44,592 bases of DNA from CAZNGF01 sp964572855 (GCA_964572855.1 CAZNGF010000012.1:1-44592), one strand, 5' to 3'. Shown: positions 16,366 to 25,086, counted from the first letter of the stretch. The notes: generated from the letters alone by a model not told the origin. Made by a program: numbers and translations.

Positions 16366-16992
16366 TCAACGCCCCCGCAGCGACCTGAACGAGACGTAGC
16401 GCGGGACGCGGGCGCAGTAGTCGCGATACGCCCGCCCGTACGTCTCAAGCAAGAAGCGCTCCTCCATGCGGATCTGGAGGTGCAGGAACGCGACGATGAC
16501 CGCCGCGCAGAACAGCAGCGCGAACGTCCCGTTGAGCAGGAAGGTTCCGACGATGTAGAGGTCGAAGAAGAGGTAGATCGGGTTGCGCGTGTGCCGGAAT
16601 ATCCCTTCGGTCACCAGCCCGGCCGGGGCCCGCTCGTCGATCCCGACGCGCCAAGCATCGCCGAACGAACGCTGTGCCCAGACCAAAATGGCCAGCCCCA
16701 CGACGGCCAGTGCCGCGCCCAGCCAGCGCGCCCAGAGCGCGTCCAGCACGACAAAGCGCCAGGGGCCAAAGGCACCGCCCCCCCACGGGGTCGTGTGCGC
16801 CAGCACCTCCAGCACCCACACCACCAGCCCGCCGACGAAGATCGCCTCCACGGAGCGCAACCCCGCCCGCTTGTCGCGCAGCAGCGTAAACGGGTTGACG
16901 CGCCGCACGAGCAGCATGTAGAGCGACTTCCCTCCCGGCACGCTCAAAAACACACCCAGCGCCACCCACTGAAACACGTCGAAATCGTCCAT
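16366..16992 (-). CDS. isoprenylcysteine/phospholipid methyltransferase-like membrane protein
   Basis: This 208-residue protein has about five hydrophobic segments and the C-terminal signature of the ICMT/PEMT methyltransferase fold: G-I-F-R-H-T-R-N-P-I-Y near residues 139-149 and a late E-E-R-F-L-L-E-T-Y-G-x-x-Y-x-x-Y motif near 177-192. Bacterial members methylate lipids or quinones or have no known substrate. ATG 16992 gives a normal start; the upstream extension is unsupported. It lies alone, divergent from copA. Confidence 0.78.
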   Translation of the reverse strand: MDDFDVFQWVALGVFLSVPGGKSLYMLLVRRVNPFTLLRDKRAGLRSVEAIFVGGLVVWVLEVLAHTTPWGGGAFGPWRFVVLDALWARWLGAALAVVGLAILVWAQRSFGDAWRVGIDERAPAGLVTEGIFRHTRNPIYLFFDLYIVGTFLLNGTFALLFCAAVIVAFLHLQIRMEERFLLETYGRAYRDYCARVPRYVSFRSLRGR

Positions 16993-17102
16993 GGATTTTC
17001 CGCAGTATAGACTCTGCGGTCCCGTGTAGGGTAGAGAAACGGCATGGCGCTGTCCAGCCCGCAAGCGGCCCGCTCCCCTGGGATCGCACGTCGGAACGCT
17101 TC

Positions 17103-17131
17103 TTGACACCGAGCCCGATGCGCGTTAACAT
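17103..17131 (+). promoter_or_regulatory. copA promoter
   Basis: TTGACA at 17103-17108 and TAACAT at 17126-17131 are 17 bases apart. Transcription would start near 17138, just before the palindrome at 17141-17159. Confidence 0.65.
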
Positions 17132-17140
17132 GAACTCCAC

Positions 17141-17159
17141 ACCCCACCCCCGGTGGGGT
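17141..17159. promoter_or_regulatory. CsoR-like copper operator candidate
   Basis: ACCCC and GGGGT arms flank a C/G-rich centre (ACCCCACCCCCGGTGGGGT), resembling the G/C-tract pseudo-palindromes bound by CsoR repressors. It lies between the predicted transcription start and the copA ribosome site, where a repressor would block transcription. No csoR gene is in the window. Confidence 0.4.
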
Positions 17160-17172
17160 AAAGGAGGCCGAT

Positions 17173-19740
17173 ATGAAAACCACACTGAACGTCAAGGGCA
17201 TGAGCTGTCAGCACTGTGTTAAGCACGTCACCCAGGCGCTGGAGGGCGTGCCGGGCGTGCAGCGCGCCCAGGTGTCGCTGGAGGCGGCGCGCGCCGTGGT
17301 GGACCACGACGGTCAGACGAACGTTTCGGGCCTGAGCGCGGCCGTGGCCGAGGCGGGCTACGAGGCCGAGGAAGCCGAGGACGAGCCGCCCGCGTCCAAC
17401 GGGCAGGACCCGCCGCGCAAGCCGCAGCACAACGAAGCGACCGAGGACGCCGAGGCCTGCCCGACGCCCGCCCCCGCATCGGACCAGCGAACGGAACGCG
17501 TCGAGCTCCCGATCCGGGGCATGACCTGTGCCTCGTGCGTCTCGCACGTCGAGCGGGCGCTCAAACAGGTGCCCGGCGTCTTGGAGGCCAGCGTCAACCT
17601 GGCCACCGAACGGGCGACGGTGCGCGCGCTCGACGGGGCGACCGCCGCTGAACTGAAGGCCGCCGTGCGCGGCGCCGGCTACGAGGTGCCCGAGCTGGAA
17701 GCAGGGGACGACGACGACCCGCTGGAGCGCGACGCGCGCCGGAAGCGGGCCGAGTACCGCGAGCTGCAGCGCAAGACGCTGTTCGGCGCGGCCTTCACGC
17801 TGCCCATCTTCGTCCTGATGTACTGGCACGAGCTGGGCCTGGGGGGGCTGGCGCCGTTGTCCATGGGGACGAGCTTCTTCCTGCAGATGCTGCTGGCGCT
17901 GCCGGTGCAGGTCTGGGCCGGCGGGCAGTTCTACCGCAACGCCTGGCTGGCGGCCAAGCACAAGACGACCGACATGAACACGCTCATCGCCGTGGGCACC
18001 TCGGCGGCGTTTGGCTACAGCCTGGCGGCCACCTTCTTCCCCGGCGCGTTCCGGGCGCAGGGACTCGAACTGGCGGTCTACTACGACACCGCCGCCGCCA
18101 TCATCACGCTCATCCTGCTGGGCCGCACGCTGGAGGCGCGCGCCAAGGGCCAGACCTCGCAAGCCATCAAGAAGCTCATGGGCCTGCAGCCCAAGACCGC
18201 GCGCGTCAAGCGCGACGGCCAAGAGATCGACATCCCGCTGGCCCAGGTTCAGGTCGGTGACCTCGTGGTCGTGCGCCCGGGCGAGAAGATCCCGGTGGAC
18301 GGGACGGTGGCCGCGGGGCACTCCTCGGTGGACGAATCCATGGTCACGGGCGAGCCGATTCCGGTGGAGAAGTCCGAGGGCGCGGCGGTCATCGGCGGAA
18401 CGTTCAACAAGACGGGCTCGTTTAGCTTCGAGGCCACCAAGGTCGGCAAGCAAACCGCGCTGGCCCAGATCATCCAGTTGGTCGAGCAGGCGCAGGGATC
18501 CAAGCCGCCGATCGCGCGCCTGGCCGACCGCGTGGCCAGCGTGTTCGTGCCTGCGGTCATCGCAATCGCACTCCTGACCTTTGCGCTCTGGTGGGCTCTC
18601 GGCCCCGAGCCCGCCTTGACCTATGCGATCCTGAATGCCGTGGCCGTGCTGATCATCGCCTGCCCCTGCGCGCTGGGCTTGGCCACGCCCACCTCGATCA
18701 TGGTGGGCACGGGCGCGGGTGCGGCCCAGGGCGTGTTGATCCGCGACGCCAAGGCGCTCGAGATCACGCACAAAATTGACGCAATCGTGCTGGACAAGAC
18801 CGGCACGATCACGCGCGGCCGGCCCGAGTTGACCGACATACTGGCGTTTGACGGGACGGACGAGGACGCGCTGCTGCGGCTGGCGGCCTCGGCCGAACGC
18901 GGCTCGGAGCACCCGCTGGGCGAGGCGGTCGTGGGCGCGGCGCAGGCGCGGAATCTGGAACTGGCCGAAGCAACCGATTTCGACTCGGTCCCCGGCCACG
19001 GCCTGCAGGCCACGGTGGACGGCAAGGCCCTCTTGCTCGGCAACGCCAAACTGCTGCGCGAGCGAGGTGTGGGCCTGCAGGCGCTCGACGGCAGGCTGGA
19101 TGCCTTCGCCGACCAGGGCAAGACCCCGATGCTGGTCGCGGTCGACGGGACGCTGGCCGGCGTCCTGGCCGTGGCCGACACGGTCAAGCCCGGCTCGGCC
19201 GCAGCCATCGGAGCGCTGCGGGAGCGCGGCCTGGAGGTCGTCATGCTCACCGGGGACAACCGGCGCACGGCGGAAGCCATCGCACGTGAGGTGGGCGTGG
19301 ACCGCGTGGTGGCCGAGGTGCTGCCGGCCGACAAAGCCGAGGCGGTCAAGCAACTCCAGGCCGAAGGCAAGCGCGTGGCCATGGTGGGCGACGGCGTCAA
19401 CGACGCGCCCGCGCTGGCGCAGGCCGACGTCGGGATCGCCATCGGCACGGGCACGGACGTGGCCATGGAGGCCGCAGACATCACACTCATGCGCGGCGAG
19501 CTGGGCGGCGTGGTCACGGCCATCGACCTGAGCGGCGCCACCATCCGCAACATCAAGCAGAACCTGTTCTGGGCCTTTGCCTACAACACCGTGCTCATCC
19601 CCGTGGCGGCCGGCGTGCTGTATCCGTTCTTCGGCCTGCTGTTGAGCCCGATCTTCGCCGCCGCGGCCATGGGCCTGTCGTCGGTGACCGTGGTCAGCAA
19701 CGCCCTGCGGCTCAAGCGGTTCCGGGTGAGCGCCGCTTGA
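17173..19740 (+). CDS. copA: copper-translocating P1B-type ATPase with two HMA domains
   Basis: This protein pumps Cu(I) out across the inner membrane using ATP. The 855-residue product has two heavy-metal-associated domains, each with a C-x-x-C site (C12/C15 in G-M-S-C-Q-H-C and C119/C122 in G-M-T-C-A-S-C). Eight membrane segments, a TGE actuator loop, the transmembrane CPC metal site (C497-P-C499), the phosphorylated aspartate in DKTGT (D541), the S-E-H-P-L nucleotide motif and a GDGVNDAPAL hinge follow. A strong AAAGGAGG site precedes the ATG. It is a single-gene unit behind its own promoter and palindrome. No copZ or csoR is adjacent. Confidence 0.95.
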   Translation: MKTTLNVKGMSCQHCVKHVTQALEGVPGVQRAQVSLEAARAVVDHDGQTNVSGLSAAVAEAGYEAEEAEDEPPASNGQDPPRKPQHNEATEDAEACPTPAPASDQRTERVELPIRGMTCASCVSHVERALKQVPGVLEASVNLATERATVRALDGATAAELKAAVRGAGYEVPELEAGDDDDPLERDARRKRAEYRELQRKTLFGAAFTLPIFVLMYWHELGLGGLAPLSMGTSFFLQMLLALPVQVWAGGQFYRNAWLAAKHKTTDMNTLIAVGTSAAFGYSLAATFFPGAFRAQGLELAVYYDTAAAIITLILLGRTLEARAKGQTSQAIKKLMGLQPKTARVKRDGQEIDIPLAQVQVGDLVVVRPGEKIPVDGTVAAGHSSVDESMVTGEPIPVEKSEGAAVIGGTFNKTGSFSFEATKVGKQTALAQIIQLVEQAQGSKPPIARLADRVASVFVPAVIAIALLTFALWWALGPEPALTYAILNAVAVLIIACPCALGLATPTSIMVGTGAGAAQGVLIRDAKALEITHKIDAIVLDKTGTITRGRPELTDILAFDGTDEDALLRLAASAERGSEHPLGEAVVGAAQARNLELAEATDFDSVPGHGLQATVDGKALLLGNAKLLRERGVGLQALDGRLDAFADQGKTPMLVAVDGTLAGVLAVADTVKPGSAAAIGALRERGLEVVMLTGDNRRTAEAIAREVGVDRVVAEVLPADKAEAVKQLQAEGKRVAMVGDGVNDAPALAQADVGIAIGTGTDVAMEAADITLMRGELGGVVTAIDLSGATIRNIKQNLFWAFAYNTVLIPVAAGVLYPFFGLLLSPIFAAAAMGLSSVTVVSNALRLKRFRVSAA

Positions 19741-19757
19741 TCGTTGCCTTGGCTTCT

Positions 19758-19785
19758 GCAGGGGCGCACGGCCGTGCGCCCCTGC
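19758..19785. repeat. perfect 28-base palindrome of the TGTAGGGG family
   Basis: GCAGGGGCGCACGG is followed immediately by its exact reverse complement. It begins 17 bases after the copA stop and could end copA transcripts as a hairpin, although no T tract follows. Its GCAGGGGC head links it to the other short palindromes in the window. Confidence 0.6.
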
Positions 19786-19855
19786 GCGCAAGCGACGCGC
19801 GCTTGATGGGCCCAGTATAGCGCTCCGCCTCCGTGCATCGTGCGTCGGGGCGCGC

Positions 19856-19884
19856 TTGACCGTTTCCCAAACCCGTTGTACACT
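19856..19884 (+). promoter_or_regulatory. sdhCAB promoter
   Basis: TTGACC at 19856-19861 and TACACT at 19879-19884 have a 17-base spacer. The start codon of sdhC is 94 bases further on, leaving a long A-rich leader with AAAGGAG just before the ATG. Confidence 0.65.
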
Positions 19885-19977
19885 CCGAACATGTTTCTGT
19901 CGGGATGAATGCGACAAAACCCATACATGAACGCAAAAAACGCCAATTCAGCTGCACCGGATAAAGGAGTTTGAGCG

Positions 19978-20667
19978 ATGCCTTCCCTGCTTCCCCGCTC
20001 CACCATCGCCAAGAAGCTCGTCAACGGCGTCACGGGCCTGTTGCTCTTCCTGTTCATCATCTTCCACCTGTCGGCCAACCTGCTGCTGCTGGCCAACGAC
20101 CCCGACCTGTTCAACAGTTGGGTGCACTTCCTGCGGGGCTTCGGTCCGCTGGTGGACGCGGCCGAGATCGGGCTCGGCTTGGTTTTCCTCTACCACGCCA
20201 TCGCCGGCCTGATGGTGTACTTCGGCAAGCGCGCGGCGCGCAAGCAGCGCTACGCCGCCGCCGGCTCGGCCGGGAAGCCCAGCAAGAAGACGCTCGCCTC
20301 GCGCACGATGGCCGTGACCGGGATCGTGCTGCTGGCCTTTTTGGTCTGGCACGTGGCCAGTTTTCGCTTCGGCCCCGGCGAGGCGCAGGGGTACGTGACC
20401 ACGCTGCCGGACGGCGAGGAGGTCCACGACCTCTACCGGGTCGTGGTCGAGGCCTTCAGCAACCTCTGGGTCGTGGGCGCCTACGTGGCCGTGATGCTGC
20501 TGCTGGGCTTTCACCTGCGCCACGGCTTCTGGAGCATGTTCCAGACGCTGGGGGCCTACCACCCGCGCTGGACCGCGCTCTTCTATAGCCTCGGCATCGC
20601 CGTCGGGCTGGTCTTTGCGGTCGGGTTCCTGATCATCCCGATCTGGGTCTACGTGAGCTACGCTTAG
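19978..20667 (+). CDS. sdhC: succinate dehydrogenase cytochrome b558 subunit
   Basis: This is the single membrane anchor of a b558-type succinate dehydrogenase/fumarate reductase, passing electrons to or from quinone. The 229-residue protein has five hydrophobic helices with histidines placed for two b hemes (for example I-F-H-L-S near residue 34, L-Y-H-A-I-A near 77, V-W-H-V-A near 126 and F-H-L-R-H-G near 179). It matches the fused SdhC form seen in Bacillus, epsilonproteobacteria, Bacteroidota and Chloroflexota, so no sdhD is expected. It starts the sdhCAB operon; sdhA begins eight bases after its stop. Confidence 0.92.
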   Translation: MPSLLPRSTIAKKLVNGVTGLLLFLFIIFHLSANLLLLANDPDLFNSWVHFLRGFGPLVDAAEIGLGLVFLYHAIAGLMVYFGKRAARKQRYAAAGSAGKPSKKTLASRTMAVTGIVLLAFLVWHVASFRFGPGEAQGYVTTLPDGEEVHDLYRVVVEAFSNLWVVGAYVAVMLLLGFHLRHGFWSMFQTLGAYHPRWTALFYSLGIAVGLVFAVGFLIIPIWVYVSYA

Positions 20668-20675
20668 GGGGGCAC

Positions 20676-22619
20676 ATGGCCACAGCCGTTCGAGACGAGA
20701 CGAATACGAAGCTGAACGCAAACGTTCCCGCCGGCCCGCTCGGGGAGAAGTGGACGCGCCACAAGAACGAGATCAAGGTCGTCAGCCCCAACAACAAGCG
20801 CAAGCACAGCATCATCGTGGTGGGCACGGGGCTGGCCGGCGCGGCCGCGGCCGCCTCATTGGCCGAGCTGGGCTACAACGTCCAGAACCTCTGCATCCAG
20901 GACTCCCCGCGCCGGGCGCACTCGATCGCGGCGCAGGGCGGGATCAACGCGGCCAAGAACTATCAAAACGACAACGACAGCGTCTGGCGCCTGTTTTACG
21001 ACACCATCAAGGGCGGCGACTACCGCTCGCGCGAGGCCAACGTGCACCGGCTGGCCGAGCTCAGCACGGCCATCATCGACCAGTGCGTGGCCCAGGGCGT
21101 GCCGTTCGCGCGCGAGTACGGGGGGCTGCTGGCCAACCGCTCCTTCGGCGGCGCGCAGGTGTCGCGCACGTTCTACGCCCGCGGCCAGACCGGACAGCAG
21201 CTCCTGCTGGGCGCCTACAGCTCGCTGCTGCGTCAAGTCGAGGCCGGGCGCGTGGCGCTCTTTCCGCGCCGCGAGATGCTCGATCTGGTCGTGGTCAACG
21301 GCCAGGCGCGCGGCATCATTTGCCGCAATCTCGTCACCGGCGAGCTCGAGCGCTACGCGGCCGACGCCGTGTTGCTTTGCACGGGCGGCTACGGCAACGC
21401 CTACTTCCTGTCGACCAACGCCAAGAACGCCAACGTCACGGCGGCCTGGCGCTGCTTCAAGCGCGGGGCCTGGTTTGCCAACCCGTGCTTCACCCAGATC
21501 CACCCCACCTGCATCCCGGTGCACGGGGACTATCAATCCAAGCTCACGCTCATGAGCGAGTCGCTGCGCAACGACGGGCGCGTCTGGGTCCCCAAGGGAA
21601 AGGGCGACGCGCGCTCGCCGCAAGACATCCCGGAGGACGAGCGCGACTACTACCTGGAGCGCAAGTACCCGAGCTTCGGCAACCTCGTGCCCAGGGACGT
21701 GGCCTCGCGCAACGCCAAGGAGGTGTGTGACGAGGGCCGCGGCGTGGGCGAGACCGGGCGCGCGGTGTATTTGGACTTCGCCGACGCCATCCGCGACAAG
21801 GGGCGCGCGGCCATCGAGGACAAGTACGGCAACCTGTTCGAGATGTACGAGCGCATCACGGACGAAAACCCCTACGAGCGGCCCATGCGCATCTACCCGG
21901 CGGTGCACTACACCATGGGCGGCACCTGGGTGGACTACAACCTGATGAGCACGATCCCCGGCTTGTTCGTGCTGGGCGAGGCCAACTTCTCGGACCACGG
22001 GGCCAACCGCCTAGGCGCCAGCGCCCTGATGCAGGGGCTGGCCGACGGCTACTTCGTGATCCCCTACACGCTGGGCCACTACCTGGCCGGGACCACGCTG
22101 CCCCAGGTCGACACTGCGCACGGGGACTTCGACGAGATCGAGTCGTCCGTGCGGCGGCGCCTGGACACGCTGCTCTCGATCAAGGGAAACAAGACCGTGC
22201 TCGAGTTCCACCGCGAGCTGGGCCTGTTGCTCTGGGACCACGTCGGGATGTCGCGCACCAAGGAGGGGCTCCAGAAGGTTCACAAGCAGATTGAGGACCT
22301 CGAGGAGGAGTACTGGCAGAACCTCGCGCTGCCGGGCCGCGCCGACACGCTCAACAAAAACCTCGAAATGGCCGGCCGCGTGGCCGACTACTTCGAGCTC
22401 GGCAAGCTGATGAGCCGGGACGCCCTCGACCGGGAGGAATCCTGCGGCGGCCACTTCCGCGAGGAGTACCAGACCCCCGAGGGCGAGGCCCTGCGCAACG
22501 ACGAGGAATACAGCTACGTTTCCGTCTGGGAACACACGGGCGCCAAGGGTGAACCACGCCTGCACAAGGAACAGTTGGAGTTCGAGTTCGTGACGCCGAC
22601 GCAGCGGAGCTATAAGTAG
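20676..22619 (+). CDS. sdhA: succinate dehydrogenase/fumarate reductase flavoprotein subunit
   Basis: SdhA oxidises succinate, or reduces fumarate, at a covalent FAD. The 647-residue product has the dinucleotide loop V-V-G-T-G-L-A-G-A-A-A-A near residues 48-60, the FAD-histidine segment R-A-H-S-I-A-A-Q-G-G-I-N near 87-98, the H-P-T-C-I-P substrate segment near 282, and R-L-G-A-S-A-L-M-Q-G near 444-453. The long N-terminal extension and C-terminal length fit the b558-linked type. It follows sdhC by eight bases with GGGGG upstream. An unusual 206-base spacer containing a repeat separates it from sdhB. Confidence 0.95.
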   Translation: MATAVRDETNTKLNANVPAGPLGEKWTRHKNEIKVVSPNNKRKHSIIVVGTGLAGAAAAASLAELGYNVQNLCIQDSPRRAHSIAAQGGINAAKNYQNDNDSVWRLFYDTIKGGDYRSREANVHRLAELSTAIIDQCVAQGVPFAREYGGLLANRSFGGAQVSRTFYARGQTGQQLLLGAYSSLLRQVEAGRVALFPRREMLDLVVVNGQARGIICRNLVTGELERYAADAVLLCTGGYGNAYFLSTNAKNANVTAAWRCFKRGAWFANPCFTQIHPTCIPVHGDYQSKLTLMSESLRNDGRVWVPKGKGDARSPQDIPEDERDYYLERKYPSFGNLVPRDVASRNAKEVCDEGRGVGETGRAVYLDFADAIRDKGRAAIEDKYGNLFEMYERITDENPYERPMRIYPAVHYTMGGTWVDYNLMSTIPGLFVLGEANFSDHGANRLGASALMQGLADGYFVIPYTLGHYLAGTTLPQVDTAHGDFDEIESSVRRRLDTLLSIKGNKTVLEFHRELGLLLWDHVGMSRTKEGLQKVHKQIEDLEEEYWQNLALPGRADTLNKNLEMAGRVADYFELGKLMSRDALDREESCGGHFREEYQTPEGEALRNDEEYSYVSVWEHTGAKGEPRLHKEQLEFEFVTPTQRSYK

Positions 22620-22653
22620 GCGCTCCGTGAACAACTTCTATCGCACACCCCCC

Positions 22654-22763
22654 CTTCTCCCCTGGCGGGAGAAGGCTGGGATGAGGGGGAGACGTTTATG
22701 ACCAGAGCACGTGTGCCCGGCTTTCACCCTCACCCTAGCCCTCTCCCGTCGAGGGAGAGGGGA
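22654..22763. repeat. dispersed palindromic repeat, copy B (between sdhA and sdhB)
   Basis: Two hairpins lie in tandem: CTTCTCCC/GGGAGAAG at 22654-22674 and CCCTCTCCC/GGGAGAGGG at 22739-22761. The stretch 22676-22763 matches 1884-1963 in the aroA leader, including the AGGGGGAGACG and CACCCTCACCCTAGCCC boxes. It sits inside the sdh operon and might set the relative level of sdhB mRNA. Confidence 0.7.
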
Positions 22764-22825
22764 CGAACTGTTTTGAGGGATTTTAACTTCTTTCTCCATT
22801 CTCCCCGTCCGAGGAGTGATCGCGC

Positions 22826-23584
22826 ATGAGCAGCAACACGATGACCCTGTACCTGAAGATCTGGCGCCAACCCGACGCTGACTCCGAGGGCAGGCTGGTC
22901 GACTACACGGTTTCTGACGTCTCGCCCGACATGTCGTTTCTGGAGATGCTCGACGTGCTCAACGAGGAGCTGACCAAGAAGGGCGAGGAACCGATCGAGT
23001 TCGACAGCGACTGCCGCGAGGGGATCTGCGGCACGTGCGGCATGGTGATCGACGGCGTGGCGCACGGCCCCTGGCGCCGCACGACGGTGTGCCAGCTCCA
23101 CATGCGCGCCTTCAACGACGGCGACACGATCACGATCGAGCCCTTCCGCGCCGAGGCGTTCCCGGTCGTGAAGGACCTCGTCGTGGACCGCTCGGCCTTC
23201 GACCGGATTCTGATGGCCGGCGGCTACATCTCGATCAACACCGGCAGCGCGCCCGAGGCCAACAGCCTGCCCATTTCCAAGGCAATGGCCGACGAGGCCT
23301 TCGACGCCGCGGCCTGCATCGGTTGCGGGGCGTGTGTGGCGGCCTGCCCCAACGCCTCGGCCTCGCTGTTCGTGAGCGCCAAGATCTCCCAGTTCGCGCT
23401 CTTGCCCCAGGGCCAGCCCGAGCGCAAGGCGCGCGCGCTCAGCATGGTGGCCAAGATGGACCAGGAGGGCTTTGGCAACTGCTCCAACCACGGCGAGTGC
23501 GAGGCCGTCTGCCCCAAGGGCATTTCCATCAAGCACATCGCCCGCATGCGCCGCGAGTACTTTAAAGCGGTGGTCTCGAAGTAG
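22826..23584 (+). CDS. sdhB: succinate dehydrogenase/fumarate reductase iron-sulfur subunit
   Basis: SdhB relays electrons between the flavin and the quinone site through three clusters. The 252-residue product binds [2Fe-2S] with D-C-R-E-G-I-C-G-T-C-G near residues 62-72 and a following cysteine in T-V-C-Q-L, [4Fe-4S] with C-I-G-C-G-A-C-V-A-A-C-P near 163-174, and [3Fe-4S] with C-S-N-H-G-E-C and C-P-K-G. All ligands are intact. The opening L-Y-L-K-I-W-R-Q-P is typical of the non-proteobacterial b558-type enzymes. It ends the operon; the 422-base spacer after it holds palindromic repeats. Confidence 0.95.
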   Translation: MSSNTMTLYLKIWRQPDADSEGRLVDYTVSDVSPDMSFLEMLDVLNEELTKKGEEPIEFDSDCREGICGTCGMVIDGVAHGPWRRTTVCQLHMRAFNDGDTITIEPFRAEAFPVVKDLVVDRSAFDRILMAGGYISINTGSAPEANSLPISKAMADEAFDAAACIGCGACVAACPNASASLFVSAKISQFALLPQGQPERKARALSMVAKMDQEGFGNCSNHGECEAVCPKGISIKHIARMRREYFKAVVSK

Positions 23585-23785
23585 GCGCGGGCAATAGAAA
23601 CCGCCGATTCACCGCACGAAATCCCGCACGTGAGGAAACTCCATGGGAGTCGCGACTATTTTCGGATCGCCGTTGGGGACCATCGCCTGGGGATCAAGCT
23701 TGAAGGGGAACGTGTTCTTATGGCCCGCTGCCTGTCTCGGAAGGATATCTACAAGCGCTTCCCCTAGGCCACGATGTTTTTTCTG

Positions 23786-23812
23786 TGTAGGGGTCCCATT
23801 CATGGGACCCGG
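23786..23812. repeat. TGTAGGGG-family palindrome
   Basis: TGTAG is followed by GGGTCCCAT-TC-ATGGGACCC, perfect nine-base arms at 23791-23799 and 23802-23810. A related palindrome in opposite orientation lies 57 bases downstream. Confidence 0.6.
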
Positions 23813-23868
23813 AATACACGCCCGGTTCTTCACCAGAGTGGCGTCGTGGGCGGCAAAGGCGTGTGGCT

Positions 23869-23896
23869 GCGGGCGCGATCAATCGCGCCCCTACAC
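23869..23896. repeat. TGTAGGGG-family palindrome, inverted copy
   Basis: GGGCGCGAT-CA-ATCGCGCCC (arms 23871-23879 and 23882-23890) is followed by CTACA, the reverse complement of the TGTAG head. The stem sequence differs from the copy at 23786 on both sides, so pairing is kept while sequence is not. The rest of the 23585-24006 spacer holds no gene I can support. Confidence 0.6.
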
Positions 23897-24006
23897 CCAA
23901 GAACCTCTGTGGTTGAGTACTAGGCCTTTCAAGTCGCACGGCGCCCCCTACCTCTTCGCAGCGGGCAAGCGGGTCTTTACACTCACCGTCTCACAGGAGG
24001 GATACC

Positions 24007-24783
24007 GTGACCGATAACCTGAAAAGCCTGATGGAATTCGCCGCCGAAACCGCCTACCTCGCCGGCCGGCTCACGCTGGGCTACTTTCAAACGGACCTGC
24101 ACCCGGACTTCAAGGCCGACGACACGCCCGTGACCGCCGCCGACCGCAAGGCCGAGGAGTTGATCCGGGCGCGCATCGAAAAACACTTCCCCGAGCACGC
24201 GATCCTGGGCGAGGAGTTCGGGGGCCAGGGCGCCGAGGACGCGCGCTTGCGCTGGTATCTCGACCCGATCGACGGGACCAAGGCGTTCGTGCGCGGCGTG
24301 CCGCTGTACGCCGTGCTGCTGGGTCTGGAGATCGACGGGACCGTCGAGGTGGGCGCGGCCTACTACCCCGGCGTGGACGAGCTGCTGTGCGCGGCCTCGG
24401 GCGAGGGCTGCTGGTGGAACGGCCGGCGCGCGCGCGTTTCAAAAATCGACGACCTGAGCCGCGCGGTCGTGACCTGCACCGACCCGGCCGCCTTCGAGGC
24501 GTTCGGCCGCAAGGACGAATGGGAGCGGCTCTCCAAGGCCACCTACCACCGCGCGGGCTGGAGTGATGCCTACGGCTACCTGCTGGTGGCCACGGGGCGC
24601 GTCGAGGTCGCGCTGGACCCGATCATGAACGACTGGGACTGCGGCCCCTTCCCGCCCATTTTGCAGGAGGCCGGCGGCTACTTCGGCGACTGGTCCGGGA
24701 CCGTCACCATCCACGGCAAGGAAGCGCTCGGGACGACGCGGGCGCTGCTGCCCGAGGTGCTGGCGCTGATTCGCGGGGCGTAG
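24007..24783 (+). CDS. hisN: inositol-monophosphatase-family phosphatase, probably histidinol-phosphatase
   Basis: This 258-residue magnesium-dependent phosphatase has the family's metal motifs: G-E-E-F near residues 74-77, D-P-I-D-G-T-K-A-F near 91-99, and the late M-N-D-W-D-C-G-P near 206-213. The T-K-A-F-V-R-G-V-P-L-Y stretch and overall length fit the HisN-type histidinol-phosphate phosphatases better than SuhB or CysQ, but inositol phosphate or other sugar phosphates remain possible. GTG 24007 is chosen for its AGGAGG site at 23995-24000. It is a lone gene with no other histidine-pathway gene nearby. Confidence 0.82.
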   Translation: MTDNLKSLMEFAAETAYLAGRLTLGYFQTDLHPDFKADDTPVTAADRKAEELIRARIEKHFPEHAILGEEFGGQGAEDARLRWYLDPIDGTKAFVRGVPLYAVLLGLEIDGTVEVGAAYYPGVDELLCAASGEGCWWNGRRARVSKIDDLSRAVVTCTDPAAFEAFGRKDEWERLSKATYHRAGWSDAYGYLLVATGRVEVALDPIMNDWDCGPFPPILQEAGGYFGDWSGTVTIHGKEALGTTRALLPEVLALIRGA

Positions 24784-24846
24784 CGGGTTCCCCCTTTTGC
24801 CAAACGGAAGTATGGACTTCGCAAAGCAATCCAATTGCTCAACGTC

Positions 24847-24918
24847 ATTCCGGACACGCGTAGCGTGATCCGGAATCTAGAAAGGTTTGTTACCTGTTCT
24901 GGGTTCCCGCTTGCGCGG
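24847..24918. repeat. tandem hairpins, REP-like
   Basis: ATTCCGGACACGC-GTA-GCGTGATCCGGAAT (24847-24876) forms a 13-base stem with one bulged A. About 30 bases on, CCCGC and GCGGG form a second hairpin in T-T-CCCGCTTGCGCGGG. This pairing of motifs resembles dispersed intergenic repeats known from many bacteria. It lies in the 24784-25399 gap together with two gene remnants. Confidence 0.5.
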
Positions 24919-24994
24919 GCACGACGAGCGTAGACGAGTCGTGCTTCTCCGTGCTTTCTCAAAGGCATAATTCCGTTGGGTAAGGGGGAAGATC

Positions 24995-25084
24995 CTAAAG
25001 GCCGCGCAGGAACCGAATCAGATGGTCGAGTTCCGTCTCCGAAAGCTGCGAGGGGACCCCATGCGCGTCATCGGGGTTCTTGCT
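24995..25084 (-). pseudogene. C-terminal remnant of a c-type-cytochrome-like protein
   Basis: On the minus strand the last 29 codons before a TAG at 24995-24997 read S-K-N-P-D-D-A-H-G-V-P and L-S-E-T-E-L-D-H-L-I-R-F-L-R. This is the usual ending of cytochrome c domains (a P-x-x-L-S-E-x-E-x-x-x-L-x-x-[FY]-L helix). The haem site and N-terminus are missing. It butts directly against a WD40 remnant on the other strand. Confidence 0.5.
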
Positions 25085-25086
25085 CG

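Noticed and set aside
17125..19917. Very long open frame on the minus strand opposite copA
   Set aside because: High GC creates long antisense frames. copA has every catalytic motif, while the antisense product is low-complexity and rich in R, G, H and Q.
23786..23896. CRISPR array suggested by repeated palindromes
   Set aside because: Only two copies in opposite orientation, with different stems and no regular spacers; no cas genes nearby.
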